DNA from: a virus
Direction: 5' to 3' (one strand)
Virus record (IMG/VR): IMGVR_UViG_3300023087_000055
Span: 1 to 37,767 of that record
Length of the DNA stretch: 37,767 nucleotides
Positions 1 to 7,856 of the stretch are shown here, piece after piece. Made by a program: the position numbers and the translations under genes. Under the pieces are notes generated by a model that saw only the letters and a list, made by a program, of their open reading frames with translations, searched no databases and was not told where the DNA came from. How positions within the stretch are numbered: the first letter of the stretch is position 1; the number at the start of each line of letters is the position of its first letter.

Positions 1-321
1 TGCAATTTCTTTAGCCTCGGAAGTTTTCATTGTTTTTTGGCCATTTTTTCCAATATATAATTCTTTTTCTAGCTGCTGAATTTCATTACTTAAAGCAACC
101 TGCTGAACGTCTTTAGACGAGTCCCATAAATTGTTTTCGTACATAAAGTTTTTCAACTCTTGCTTTGTCATGATTTTGTCCCTAACACAATCAGTCCAAA
201 CCTTTGCGGCAACTCTTTGAGCGCCAGAAAGAACACTGCTTGGTGGAGAAACTACAAACATTTTTATTGTTTCGCCATTTTCTTGCTTTACTTCAAAATT
301 CTTTCTTTTTTCCTTACTCAT
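1..321 (-). CDS. Unknown phage protein, C-terminus cut by window edge
   Basis: The open frame starts at ATG 321 and runs off the left edge, so at least 107 codons are present. It begins MSKEKRKNFEVKQENGET and is hydrophilic, with no motif I recognise. Its ATG overlaps the TGA of the upstream gene (ATGA), and a GAGGAG ribosome site lies seven bases before the start, so the two genes are translationally coupled. It lies after the probable tail tube gene, where tailed phages usually keep tail assembly chaperones and then the tape measure. That role is inferred only from position. The frame upstream of its ATG is closed by a TAG, so it is not made as a frameshift extension of the previous gene. 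Confidence 0.75.
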   Translation of the reverse strand, partial: MSKEKRKNFEVKQENGETIKMFVVSPPSSVLSGAQRVAAKVWTDCVRDKIMTKQELKNFMYENNLWDSSKDVQQVALSNEIQQLEKELYIGKNGQKTMKTSEAKEIA

Positions 322-653
322 CTTGAATCTCCTCTATCTATAAAAAAGTTAATGTGGTTTCCTTCTGGTTCCACGTATTGAACATAATAATTTTGTAATT
401 CTATATCAACATTTCTAATCTGATGATTTCCTTTGTCTAATATTTCTGATCTTAGGCTTTCAAATTGTTCTAAAACAGAGTGTTTCTGATCCTCGTTTAA
501 TATATTTTCTTCCCATAAAAAAGTAAAATGTTTTTCTATACTACTTATGGAACCAATCATTGTGGTCTTTATTTTTTTCTTTATGTTATCCGAAAGTATT
601 TTCTTAGATCTAATATCCTGTAAAGAATTTCTCTTTCTTTCATAGTTACTCAT
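318..653 (-). CDS. Unknown small phage protein, possible tail assembly role
   Basis: This 111-aa protein starts MSNYERKRNSLQDIRSKKIL and has a basic N-terminal third followed by a mixed, probably helical region. I recognise no domain. Its ATG overlaps the end of the upstream 304-codon gene by eight bases and its stop overlaps the next start as ATGA, so three genes are tightly coupled. Position just downstream of a probable tail tube gene suggests tail assembly, but this is context only. I looked for a canonical -1 slippery heptamer near the stop and found none with an open continuation. Confidence 0.7.
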   Translation of the reverse strand: MSNYERKRNSLQDIRSKKILSDNIKKKIKTTMIGSISSIEKHFTFLWEENILNEDQKHSVLEQFESLRSEILDKGNHQIRNVDIELQNYYVQYVEPEGNHINFFIDRGDSR

Positions 654-1560
654 TTTTTATTCCTAAATTCTGCTCAAGCGTATTTGATGTAAACTCATCG
701 TTTGAATCTTCAGTGTCTTTGTAAGTAAATACGTGTTGATGGTTTTTACTAAATTTAGAACTAGCTCCCGTATCGTCTTTGTCTCGTTCTTTAGCTTCTT
801 TTTCTCTTTTGTTTTTTTGTATCAATAGCCAGCCGTCTAGCATATCGTCATCTTCAATTACGAAATCAAGTGGGCAATCTAAAGACTCGTTTATGTTGTC
901 ATATACTCTAGACCAAGTTAACATGTTTCTTTGATTGATAGTTAGGTCCGTATTTTTTCTGACGCAAAATAAATCAAAACCAAAACCTCTGTTGCTCCAA
1001 ATAGAACTCCAGATAGCGGTGCGACAAAGAAACCTAATAGTAGATTCAGATAGCAAAGAGTTTTGCCACAAATCAATAATATATTGAAAGTTGGCAGGTC
1101 TATAGAGCTTACCAGATTTGTATGTGGTGTTCTTTAGGAGAAATATTATTTTTTTAGTCTGGGCAATAAATTCGCAAGTGTTTGTTATGAAATCAGATTT
1201 AGGTTTAATTAAATCAGATAAACTAGATCTAGTCTTTTGTAAATCTTGCTTCAGCAATTTAATAGACGATTTTGATTTTCTGTTGAAAAACAAGTCTTTT
1301 TTGAGAGAGTCTATTTTCTCAATTAATATTTTTTTAATGCTATAGAAGCTGCTTGGCAGAATATGATTTTCTAGCATCCATCTCTCCAAAGATTCCTCTG
1401 TCATTAAACCTTCATCTAAGCAATTTGAAAAACTCTCAGAATAAACATTGCTAGCTAAAGAGATTTGATCTAACGTTGCTGGCACTATTGTTATATTTTT
1501 AGAAACAACAGTGCCAGAACGAATTGAATTAATCAGTTTTTCCTGTTCGTCTGTCCTCAA
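646..1560 (-). CDS. Unknown protein between tail tube and coupled small genes
   Basis: The 304-aa frame has no ATG near its 5' end. It begins just after an in-frame TAG, and the most likely start is the TTG at 1560, preceded by TAGGA about eight bases upstream. The first internal methionine is at residue 53. The middle (about residues 75-125) is rich in lysine and serine and likely helical; residues 160-210 contain a tryptophan-rich stretch (LCRTAIWSSIWSNRGFGF); the C-terminal 60 residues are very charged and probably disordered. I recognise no family. It follows the probable tail tube gene by 38 bases and overlaps the next gene, so it is part of the tail gene string. Confidence 0.65.
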   Translation of the reverse strand: MRTDEQEKLINSIRSGTVVSKNITIVPATLDQISLASNVYSESFSNCLDEGLMTEESLERWMLENHILPSSFYSIKKILIEKIDSLKKDLFFNRKSKSSIKLLKQDLQKTRSSLSDLIKPKSDFITNTCEFIAQTKKIIFLLKNTTYKSGKLYRPANFQYIIDLWQNSLLSESTIRFLCRTAIWSSIWSNRGFGFDLFCVRKNTDLTINQRNMLTWSRVYDNINESLDCPLDFVIEDDDMLDGWLLIQKNKREKEAKERDKDDTGASSKFSKNHQHVFTYKDTEDSNDEFTSNTLEQNLGIKNE

Positions 1561-1598
1561 GCAAAAATCCTACCATTAATACCATGAAGTGTACGTAA

Positions 1599-2453
1599 TT
1601 AACTGTACGAAAAAGAACTGTAACTCGTCCAGCTAGTGCTTGTCGAGACGTTACCGCCACCCACATCGCCTCCCTGTATGCTACTACTCGCCATTACAGC
1701 ACCGGTAGTGCCGCGAGATTTGGAACCTAGTCCTATTGCTAGGTCATAAAGATAGCCAGCAGCCTTATTGTTGGTAATTACTTGACTATTTGGTAATCCG
1801 GGAGCGCCAGCAGCGTGAGTTTCAACTTCGGTCGTGACCTCGACTGGGAAAGTAGCAAACTTACCAGCTGGTAAGCTTTGTCCTAATATGCTAACCTTTT
1901 CTACTCCAGCGTCCCAGCTCATGCCAACAGATAAAACATTACCATAACTAATAGCTCCGGCAGCTCCAGTCCCTTCGCAATCGCCTGTATTAGTTGCTGA
2001 AAAGCTTGTAAAATCTGGACGAGTAATAACAGAGCAGTTTGCACCAGCATGTAATGCGCTAGCGCTACCAGCTCCAAATACTGAAGTGCCAGTATTTTGG
2101 AAGGTTACAGATTCAGTAGCTGGGCCATCTACGCCCATCTGTAAAGAGTAAGATGAGGCAACAGCATTTAATTTTATAACACTAAAACCCCCAGTCGATA
2201 ATGAGTAAATTATTTCAACATCCACGGGCGAATCCCAAATTATAGCTGGAGAAGCCCAGCCGCCCATTGCGGCTTCTACGGTGATCTCAAGATCTATATC
2301 TTGTACAATTGGAACAGCCGCAGTGCTACCAAAAGCACTAAATGTTTCGATGTTTGTTGTAGAGCTTGCCCCAACGCTTTGTACGCCGCCTATTAAGGAA
2401 CCTCCGACTTTAAAGCTTTGTAAGGCGTAATTAATTCTAGAAATGTTTGACAT
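1599..2453 (-). CDS. Probable tail tube / major tail protein
   Basis: The 284-aa protein starts MSNISRINYALQSFKVGGSL. I choose ATG 2453 over the in-frame ATG ten codons earlier (2483) because GGGAG lies seven bases before it. Composition is rich in glycine, alanine, serine and threonine with alternating beta-prone stretches and ends in a serine/tyrosine-rich tail, as expected of an abundant virion structural protein. The family assignment comes from composition and position: it follows two head-tail-type genes and precedes genes in the usual assembly-chaperone position. It has its own upstream spacer of about 100 bases with a GTGTAT-containing promoter-like box, consistent with a highly expressed late gene. 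It could instead be another virion surface protein. Confidence 0.5.
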   Translation of the reverse strand: MSNISRINYALQSFKVGGSLIGGVQSVGASSTTNIETFSAFGSTAAVPIVQDIDLEITVEAAMGGWASPAIIWDSPVDVEIIYSLSTGGFSVIKLNAVASSYSLQMGVDGPATESVTFQNTGTSVFGAGSASALHAGANCSVITRPDFTSFSATNTGDCEGTGAAGAISYGNVLSVGMSWDAGVEKVSILGQSLPAGKFATFPVEVTTEVETHAAGAPGLPNSQVITNNKAAGYLYDLAIGLGSKSRGTTGAVMASSSIQGGDVGGGNVSTSTSWTSYSSFSYS

Positions 2454-2507
2454 TTGATTCTCCCTTTGGTTGGGCGTTACCATACGCCTCGTTGATAATT
2501 ATCTATT

Positions 2508-2532
2508 ATTAGATACACATTTTGGTAAAATA
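2508..2532 (-). promoter_or_regulatory. Possible late promoter box before tail tube gene
   Basis: Minus-strand reading gives ACCAAAATGTGTATCTAAT in the 100-base gap before the tail tube start. It resembles the stronger late boxes near 16440 and 33746 (A-rich run, then GTGTAT, then an AAT), but the AAT is displaced by two bases. Confidence 0.35.
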
Positions 2533-2553
2533 AGAAAAAAAACCAAAAAACAC

Positions 2554-3492
2554 CTATTTGTAAATTTCTACTGAGCATTTAGCAAGCCCAAGATGTATAT
2601 TGGAGTTTAACGTTTTAGCCATATCGACACGAATATCCCTTAGAAAAACGGAGCAAGATGAGTATTGAGATATTAGGTCTGGATATCTTAGGGCGCTGGA
2701 TACTGGGGAGCCTTTGTAGTCTAATGGGGCATTATTACTACTAATAATTGCATTAGAGTCAAAAATAGGCAACATCGTATCACTTTGGTTTACTAAAATA
2801 TCAAGCATTGTATTTCTAGTATATTCATCTTCTGCCACGCAGTGAAAAATTAAGTCCGTTAAAACCTGTTGACCTCCCGCCAAGGAGAATGGTATGGATT
2901 TTTTGCTTGCAACTTCTACGGCTATGCAGGGCAGATTTATAACCATTTCTGGCGGTAAAATTTTGTCTGGGCCATTTACAAGGCTATTATAGCTCACCTC
3001 CTTGATCCAAGGAAGTGTGTTTGCATAAATTATGTTGATATATTTGTAGCTATATTCAGCCTGAACTTTAGAGCCTGTTGGAATAGGAGTGTCGAATATA
3101 ATTCTGCCGTTATAGTAATCTACGTAATGTGCGTAATCTCCAGTTGTGTCTGAAGCGTAAAAAATATCATCAACATAAACACCGCTAATTCCGGGGATTA
3201 AATCATTGTCGCCAACGATTGGATCTGAAAAACCTGTTGGTGGAACTACTCCACTTTGCCAAACCCAGTTGGGGCGAAAGCCATCCCAAGCTCGACCGGT
3301 GGAAAAATTGCTATTATTAGAAAGCTGTAACAAGCTATAATCTGTATTATTGGGAGATAGCTCATTAAGCGTTACATTAAAATAATTACCTTTTTCTAAA
3401 AGAGACCAGTCCAGCCACTCTACCACATTGTCTTGAAACTCGTTGTAGTCGGTAGAATCGAAAACAGTATTTATATGTTTGAGAGGAGACAT
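2554..3492 (-). CDS. Head-tail or tail completion structural protein
   Basis: This 312-aa protein starts MSPLKHINTVFDSTDYNEFQ and has no signal peptide or membrane segment. Residues 90-155 (GDNDLIPGISGVYVDD, then YYNGRIIFDTPIPTGSKV and QAEYSYKYI) look like a beta-sandwich platform segment, and the C-terminal half is mixed alpha/beta. The start ATG directly abuts the TAA of the upstream gene. Together with its two upstream neighbours it forms a block of three structural genes between the fibres and the tail tube, the usual place of neck, tail terminator or tail completion proteins. I recognise no specific Pfam family, so the role is contextual. Confidence 0.5.
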   Translation of the reverse strand: MSPLKHINTVFDSTDYNEFQDNVVEWLDWSLLEKGNYFNVTLNELSPNNTDYSLLQLSNNSNFSTGRAWDGFRPNWVWQSGVVPPTGFSDPIVGDNDLIPGISGVYVDDIFYASDTTGDYAHYVDYYNGRIIFDTPIPTGSKVQAEYSYKYINIIYANTLPWIKEVSYNSLVNGPDKILPPEMVINLPCIAVEVASKKSIPFSLAGGQQVLTDLIFHCVAEDEYTRNTMLDILVNQSDTMLPIFDSNAIISSNNAPLDYKGSPVSSALRYPDLISQYSSCSVFLRDIRVDMAKTLNSNIHLGLAKCSVEIYK

Positions 3493-4119
3493 TTAAGAAA
3501 ACACCTTATGTAGTATAGAAGATATATAACTTTCTCTACCCCGCAACGCTCTAGTGATAAAATTATTGTCTATTGTTCCAGAAAAAGATGGAGATACTCT
3601 AAAAGATTGACCCACAGACATGAAGCCAAGTCCTGATCGACCTCTGCCGCCAGAAGGTTGGTAGTGATAGTTTGCAACGATAATGGAAGATCCTAAAGTT
3701 ATGAGCCAATCTAGCCAATGTAAATCACCGTCTTTATAGTTAACGTGGCCAGTTCCTAGAGAAAGAATGTCTTGAAAATCATCGGGCTGAACATTGATAT
3801 TAAAGCTACCCTTAAGCTTTTTGTCAAAAGGCTGAAAATCAATTCGTATGCTGTTTTTGATAGAATATATAATGGACTCAACCGCCGAGTTAACCATTCC
3901 TGAAGGTATTCCAAACTGGCCAGCTAAAGAATTTGGATTTGAGCTTAATAAAGAAATTATTTCTGGCTGTTCTAATATCCAGCCGTTAATAGAATCTTGA
4001 AGCTCTTTAGTTATAAAGGATTGTTTTGATCGTAAAATTTTGTTCATCTGAATAGACAAAGACTCATTAATTTTGTCTTTTATTTGACTGACGGGTGTTA
4101 TTAACTTAAGACTTATCAT
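3493..4119 (-). CDS. Probable neck / head-tail joining protein
   Basis: I place the start at ATG 4119, whose ATGA overlaps the upstream stop and which follows GGAAAAGAG; the longer frame would need a TTG at 4137. The 208-aa product starts MISLKLITPVSQIKDKINES, has an alpha-helical first 100 residues, then the run GDLHWLDWLITLGSSIIVANYHY and a glycine/arginine/serine-rich loop (GGRGRSGLG). A helical N-terminus followed by an aromatic beta hairpin fits a neck or completion protein, and the neighbours agree. This is an inference; no catalytic motif is seen. Confidence 0.5.
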   Translation of the reverse strand: MISLKLITPVSQIKDKINESLSIQMNKILRSKQSFITKELQDSINGWILEQPEIISLLSSNPNSLAGQFGIPSGMVNSAVESIIYSIKNSIRIDFQPFDKKLKGSFNINVQPDDFQDILSLGTGHVNYKDGDLHWLDWLITLGSSIIVANYHYQPSGGRGRSGLGFMSVGQSFRVSPSFSGTIDNNFITRALRGRESYISSILHKVFS

Positions 4120-4598
4120 ACTCTTTTCCAAAAACAACCAAAGTATCTGTCCTGCTTAAGCCCCATTGGTATGTGTTCGCCCATACGTTCAAACCTAAGT
4201 TCTTTAATGTCTTTAATCCCCTTATGAACTAACAATTGTTTGGCTTGTAGTATCTTGGGTAGATCAGACATAAAGCCTATTGTTTGTATGGAACCATCAG
4301 GGATTTTAAGTTGGTCGGTAATGCCAATGAAATTCTTGGTATCCCAGTAGACTTTAAGTTTAATATCTGTTAGAGTTTCTATTTCACGAATTGTCTTTGT
4401 GCCAACATCATATTCACCACCGCCACGATTACGATTATTAATAGTGTTGCGGTTGGGGATGTTGTTGTTTGGATTATTGACGATGACTTCGCGCTTCTCT
4501 ATAGACACAAGTTGACATGTAACTCCAAATATATCAAAAGTGGAGTCGATAACGTCGAAGTATTTATCGAAAACAGATTGTGGTACGTTTATTGGCAT
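4116..4598 (-). CDS. Probable head-tail adaptor with Asn-rich insert
   Basis: I choose ATG 4598 (MPINVPQSVFDKYFDVIDST) because it lies 14 bases after the stop of the preceding gene. A longer frame reaches ATG 4643 inside that gene, and neither start has a clear Shine-Dalgarno site. The 160-aa product begins with a helix, then a beta-rich segment (FDIFGVTCQLVSIEKREV). An asparagine-rich insert follows at about residues 40-60, then a second beta-rich half ending in CFWKRV. The shape and place fit a small head-tail connector or tail terminator. Its stop overlaps the next start. The asparagine-rich loop may be a variable surface insert. Confidence 0.5.
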   Translation of the reverse strand: MPINVPQSVFDKYFDVIDSTFDIFGVTCQLVSIEKREVIVNNPNNNIPNRNTINNRNRGGGEYDVGTKTIREIETLTDIKLKVYWDTKNFIGITDQLKIPDGSIQTIGFMSDLPKILQAKQLLVHKGIKDIKELRFERMGEHIPMGLKQDRYFGCFWKRV

Positions 4599-4611
4599 AT
4601 TTATGATTACA

Positions 4612-5991
4612 CTAGAGGAATTCGTCGTATGTAGCAGGCCCATAAGCGCATGTGCTTTTAGTTATAGAGGGAGGAGGAAAAGAACCTAAGCTTCCCAATT
4701 CCCAGCTTGCAGAGGTTCTCGGTTCTGCATAACTTAGCTTTTCTTGAGTATAATACGCAAGGGAAATGTTGGTTGTAGGAGAAGAGCCATTTACTATTGC
4801 CCAATGGTACGTTGTTTGGTCTGAGGACAAAACCAGACAAATGGTATTCCCGCCCCCTTTCCACACAGGCGATGTAAAGCTCCCAGAACCATTGACAAGC
4901 GGCACTTCACTATAACCAGCAAAACAATACAAGCCGTTTGCAGAAGAAGTTCCAGCGTTTGCCACGATTATTTGGTTCCTTACTCCACCTACTGACATAA
5001 TCTTAATTTTTGGGCTTACGACAGTGATTACATTCGGCTCCCCAGTAATCTCGGACGTACTGGGAGCAGAAATCCGACACTGGGCTGCAAGAAACTCATT
5101 TGGTGTTCCCGCCTTTTGAAGAATAACCTGCGAAGTTTCCATGCCGTTTGACACAAAGCCGTAGTCTTCATAGTGGGAATTAAAGTTATCGTCTGAAGGA
5201 TACCACGCGTTAATGTAATCATCGTTGTCCATTTCGTGACTATAATATTTACTGAAAAACCATTGATAAGAAAGTGGCGCTCCGTTGTTTGTGCTTGCAG
5301 CGACAGTCAGCACGACTGGCGAAGTTGTGTCTGTTGTTATGTCTCCCAGCTGTTGCGTAATCGTTATTTCAGTATCCGTAAATGAAGATGTTGCTGTTAA
5401 AGACGCAGCATCACTCGTAACACTATCTTCGTCCGTCGCCCCAACGATAACTCTGTACTGATTTCCAACATCATTAGAACTCAAACCGGTCAAGTTAAGC
5501 GTAGCATTAGTTTCGCCGCTTATATCATTCCAATTAGCGCCGTCATCAGTAGATATCTGCCACTGATAGGTTAAAGAAACGCCCCCAACAACCGTCGCCT
5601 CAACGGAAAAAGAAGCCGTATCTCCAGACAATTCAGCGTTACTAGGTTGTGAAGTGATAGTGATGCCAACTAAATTAAAACCAGTGCCGCAATAAGTTGC
5701 AATTTGTGCAAGTTTTGTAATAGTAACGCTTTCTGGAATATCGTCTGTTGAAACGTAAAGTTCGTATGGAAAAGAAGCTTCTGCCTTGCTAATAATAGCA
5801 TAGCCTTGGTTATTTGATAAAGAAGTAAGCCCCTGAAGAAAATCTGGAAGCCCGTCTATGTAAAATTGGAAGCCGCCATTTTCATCAATGCCTATAACCT
5901 TACTAACATTAGCAATGCTAGAAAGATCTTTAATTTCCACAGGATTATCTACAGTGTATGTAAATAATTGTAGGGGCGTGTTTATGTTCAT
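4612..5991 (-). CDS. Modular fibre protein: shared anchor plus two Ig-like domains
   Basis: The 459-aa protein has three parts. Residues 1-80 are an anchor-like module (QLFTYTVDNPVEIKDLSS ... YAIISKAEASFPYELYVS) shared with the two fibre genes at 5988-7856 and 9555-11612. Residues about 112-200 are a bacterial Ig-like domain of the type with SYQWQ/LTYQWQISTDDGANW and a DVGNQYRVIV strand. Residues about 208-325 are a second Ig-like domain (LSYQWFFSKYY). The C-terminal 130 residues are unassigned and contain LYCFAGYSEVPLVNGSGSF and a terminal cysteine. Ig-like domains in phage virions usually give weak carbohydrate binding on cell surfaces. The start ATG overlaps the upstream TGA as ATGA. Confidence 0.7.
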   Translation of the reverse strand: MNINTPLQLFTYTVDNPVEIKDLSSIANVSKVIGIDENGGFQFYIDGLPDFLQGLTSLSNNQGYAIISKAEASFPYELYVSTDDIPESVTITKLAQIATYCGTGFNLVGITITSQPSNAELSGDTASFSVEATVVGGVSLTYQWQISTDDGANWNDISGETNATLNLTGLSSNDVGNQYRVIVGATDEDSVTSDAASLTATSSFTDTEITITQQLGDITTDTTSPVVLTVAASTNNGAPLSYQWFFSKYYSHEMDNDDYINAWYPSDDNFNSHYEDYGFVSNGMETSQVILQKAGTPNEFLAAQCRISAPSTSEITGEPNVITVVSPKIKIMSVGGVRNQIIVANAGTSSANGLYCFAGYSEVPLVNGSGSFTSPVWKGGGNTICLVLSSDQTTYHWAIVNGSSPTTNISLAYYTQEKLSYAEPRTSASWELGSLGSFPPPSITKSTCAYGPATYDEFL

Positions 5992-7856
5992 AAGTCTATC
6001 CTGTACCAGCTGTTTTCAGCTACGCCATCGCCAAAGCCAACAACATAAGCATTGCCGTCCAGTGTAACTCTAAACGTATTGCCGCTATTTCTGTATTCAT
6101 CAGTAATGTTAATAGAGCTTCTTTGAGCATTGTTCAAATATAAAACTAAAGTGGTTGTTGCTAATGGGTTATTGATCGTTGTTATTATGCTGAATTCTAT
6201 AGAATCTTGAGAATCACCAGAATTAAACGATAGACCACCTCCGGGTTGACTGTACGGTGTGTTCGCTGTAGTGTCATAAGTCTCTGGAGATTGAGTGGTG
6301 GAAGGTGTTATGGTCGTTGTTGTACCCACTGTGTCAGAAAAACTATTAGCTAAACCGCCATCAATAGAACCTGTAAAATCTGTGGGCTGCGTAGTGTAAA
6401 GGATGCCACCCATAGCGGCATGGTTGGAACACTGGTAGTACAATATATCTGGAGCATTATAAGGAACTTCGAAAACAATAGTTCTGTCAGTGTAACCATT
6501 GTTAGTTACCCCAAAATTGTACATATTGGAAGTGCCTGTAGTTCGTTCTGTTTTTATGTAAAAAGGATGATATCGTGCGTTAATATTAAAATGGTAAGTT
6601 TCGCCGCGACGAAGATATATGGTGGGATTATCTTGATTTGACTCATTGATTCCAACCCCAGAAAACCTAAAAGCGGATGTTGATCCGGGGCTTTCGTTGT
6701 TGGGAATAACGTCGAATTCATATCGAGGTCTATCTAATATGTAATCGAATAAAGTACCAGAAGCTGCAATTAAATCGTTGAATAGCTTGCCAGAAGCTGC
6801 GACTAGCTCTTCGTGGGCAGTATTGGATGCGGCGGTAATCTTAGAATTTAGAACGCCAGAAGTGCTGTTTACATGGCTCAAGATAGAGGTTTCAAGAGCA
6901 GAATTTGAAGAATCATTATGGAACTCTAGGTATCCAGAAGTTGCTGATATTAGCTGTGAATTATCTTGAGTAGCGACGTTAATGTTGTTTACAAAATCTC
7001 CAAGATCTGGGTTGTTATTTAAAGCTTCCGCAATCTCAGATAGTGTGTCTAATGAGTCAGGAACTGACCCAAGCAGGTTGGAGAATTCTGTACTAATTCT
7101 ATTGTCTAAAACTCCAGAAACTTCTGTGATTTTACCGTCTAACAAGCCAGAGGTTGCTACTAAATCTCCAGAGACTGAAACAAAATTAGCGGAAAGTACA
7201 TCGCTTGTTTGATAAAGGTCATCTATTCTACCAGAATCAAAAACGAAATTTCCACTAACGGCAGATATTTCGTTGTTTGCATTGTTGAGGTCATTTGTCC
7301 AAGTTCCTGAAACGGAAAGTATTGCAGAATTTAAAATGCCAGAAGTTAAATAGATTATAGAACGACTTTGATAATCACCCATCGTGATTTCTTCTGTCAG
7401 ATCTCCAGAAACTTGAATTAATTCTTCTAATGTAAGTGTGTCAATTTGACGACTAAAAACTCTATTTGCTTCTACAACACCGGACAAGGCACTGTGATTA
7501 TTTAATAAATCTGAATAAGAAGCCTCTGAAAAATTTCTGTTGTCTGCGATAAGATCTCTTAAAACTTCAATATTTCCAGAATTGGTAATAACCCTGTCAT
7601 CTAAGGCGTTGACGAAAAGGTTGTAAGGATACACAGCATTGGGCTTAGAGTATACAAGGTAGGCTCCGTTTGGTTCAAGAGTAGTAATGCCCTGAAGGTG
7701 GCTATAAGACTGTGTTATTTGAGAAAACCATCCAATATAATTACCATTAGAATCAATAAAATAAATTTTATCGACATAGTTAATGTTTGATAGATTGTAA
7801 ATATCGGCGGCAGATTCGCCCCTGTATTCAATGAGCTGAACTTGTTGAGTAATCAT
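5988..7856 (-). CDS. Modular fibre protein with intact cupredoxin-like copper site
   Basis: The 622-aa protein begins with the shared anchor module (residues 1-82). Residues 110-375 carry many SGxL-type repeats (SGVL, SGLLDGKITEVSGVLD), predicted as a trimeric helical stalk. Residues 378-490 form a cupredoxin-like beta-sandwich with all four type-1 copper ligands in order: His430 (YHPFYIK), Cys476, His479 and Met482 (QCSNHAAMGG). A Thr-rich linker follows at about 511-530, then a C-terminal module ending SWYRIDL, shared with the neighbours. It is ATGA-coupled on both sides. Cupredoxin-type domains are known in electron transfer proteins and oxidases; in a fibre the site might bind copper structurally or sense a surface. 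Copper binding itself is inference. Confidence 0.75.
   Translation of the reverse strand: MITQQVQLIEYRGESAADIYNLSNINYVDKIYFIDSNGNYIGWFSQITQSYSHLQGITTLEPNGAYLVYSKPNAVYPYNLFVNALDDRVITNSGNIEVLRDLIADNRNFSEASYSDLLNNHSALSGVVEANRVFSRQIDTLTLEELIQVSGDLTEEITMGDYQSRSIIYLTSGILNSAILSVSGTWTNDLNNANNEISAVSGNFVFDSGRIDDLYQTSDVLSANFVSVSGDLVATSGLLDGKITEVSGVLDNRISTEFSNLLGSVPDSLDTLSEIAEALNNNPDLGDFVNNINVATQDNSQLISATSGYLEFHNDSSNSALETSILSHVNSTSGVLNSKITAASNTAHEELVAASGKLFNDLIAASGTLFDYILDRPRYEFDVIPNNESPGSTSAFRFSGVGINESNQDNPTIYLRRGETYHFNINARYHPFYIKTERTTGTSNMYNFGVTNNGYTDRTIVFEVPYNAPDILYYQCSNHAAMGGILYTTQPTDFTGSIDGGLANSFSDTVGTTTTITPSTTQSPETYDTTANTPYSQPGGGLSFNSGDSQDSIEFSIITTINNPLATTTLVLYLNNAQRSSINITDEYRNSGNTFRVTLDGNAYVVGFGDGVAENSWYRIDL

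Noticed and set aside
318-653. Possible -1 ribosomal frameshift joining this gene with the next (tail chaperone style)
   Set aside because: No canonical slippery heptamer; after the CTTTTTT run the -1 frame meets TAG at once, and the downstream frame is closed just before its ATG. Simple ATGA coupling with GAGGAG explains the layout.
646-660. AAAAAAT slippery-looking run at the gene overlap
   Set aside because: A -1 slip leads directly to TGA; the next gene is in the +1 frame. No support for programmed shifting.
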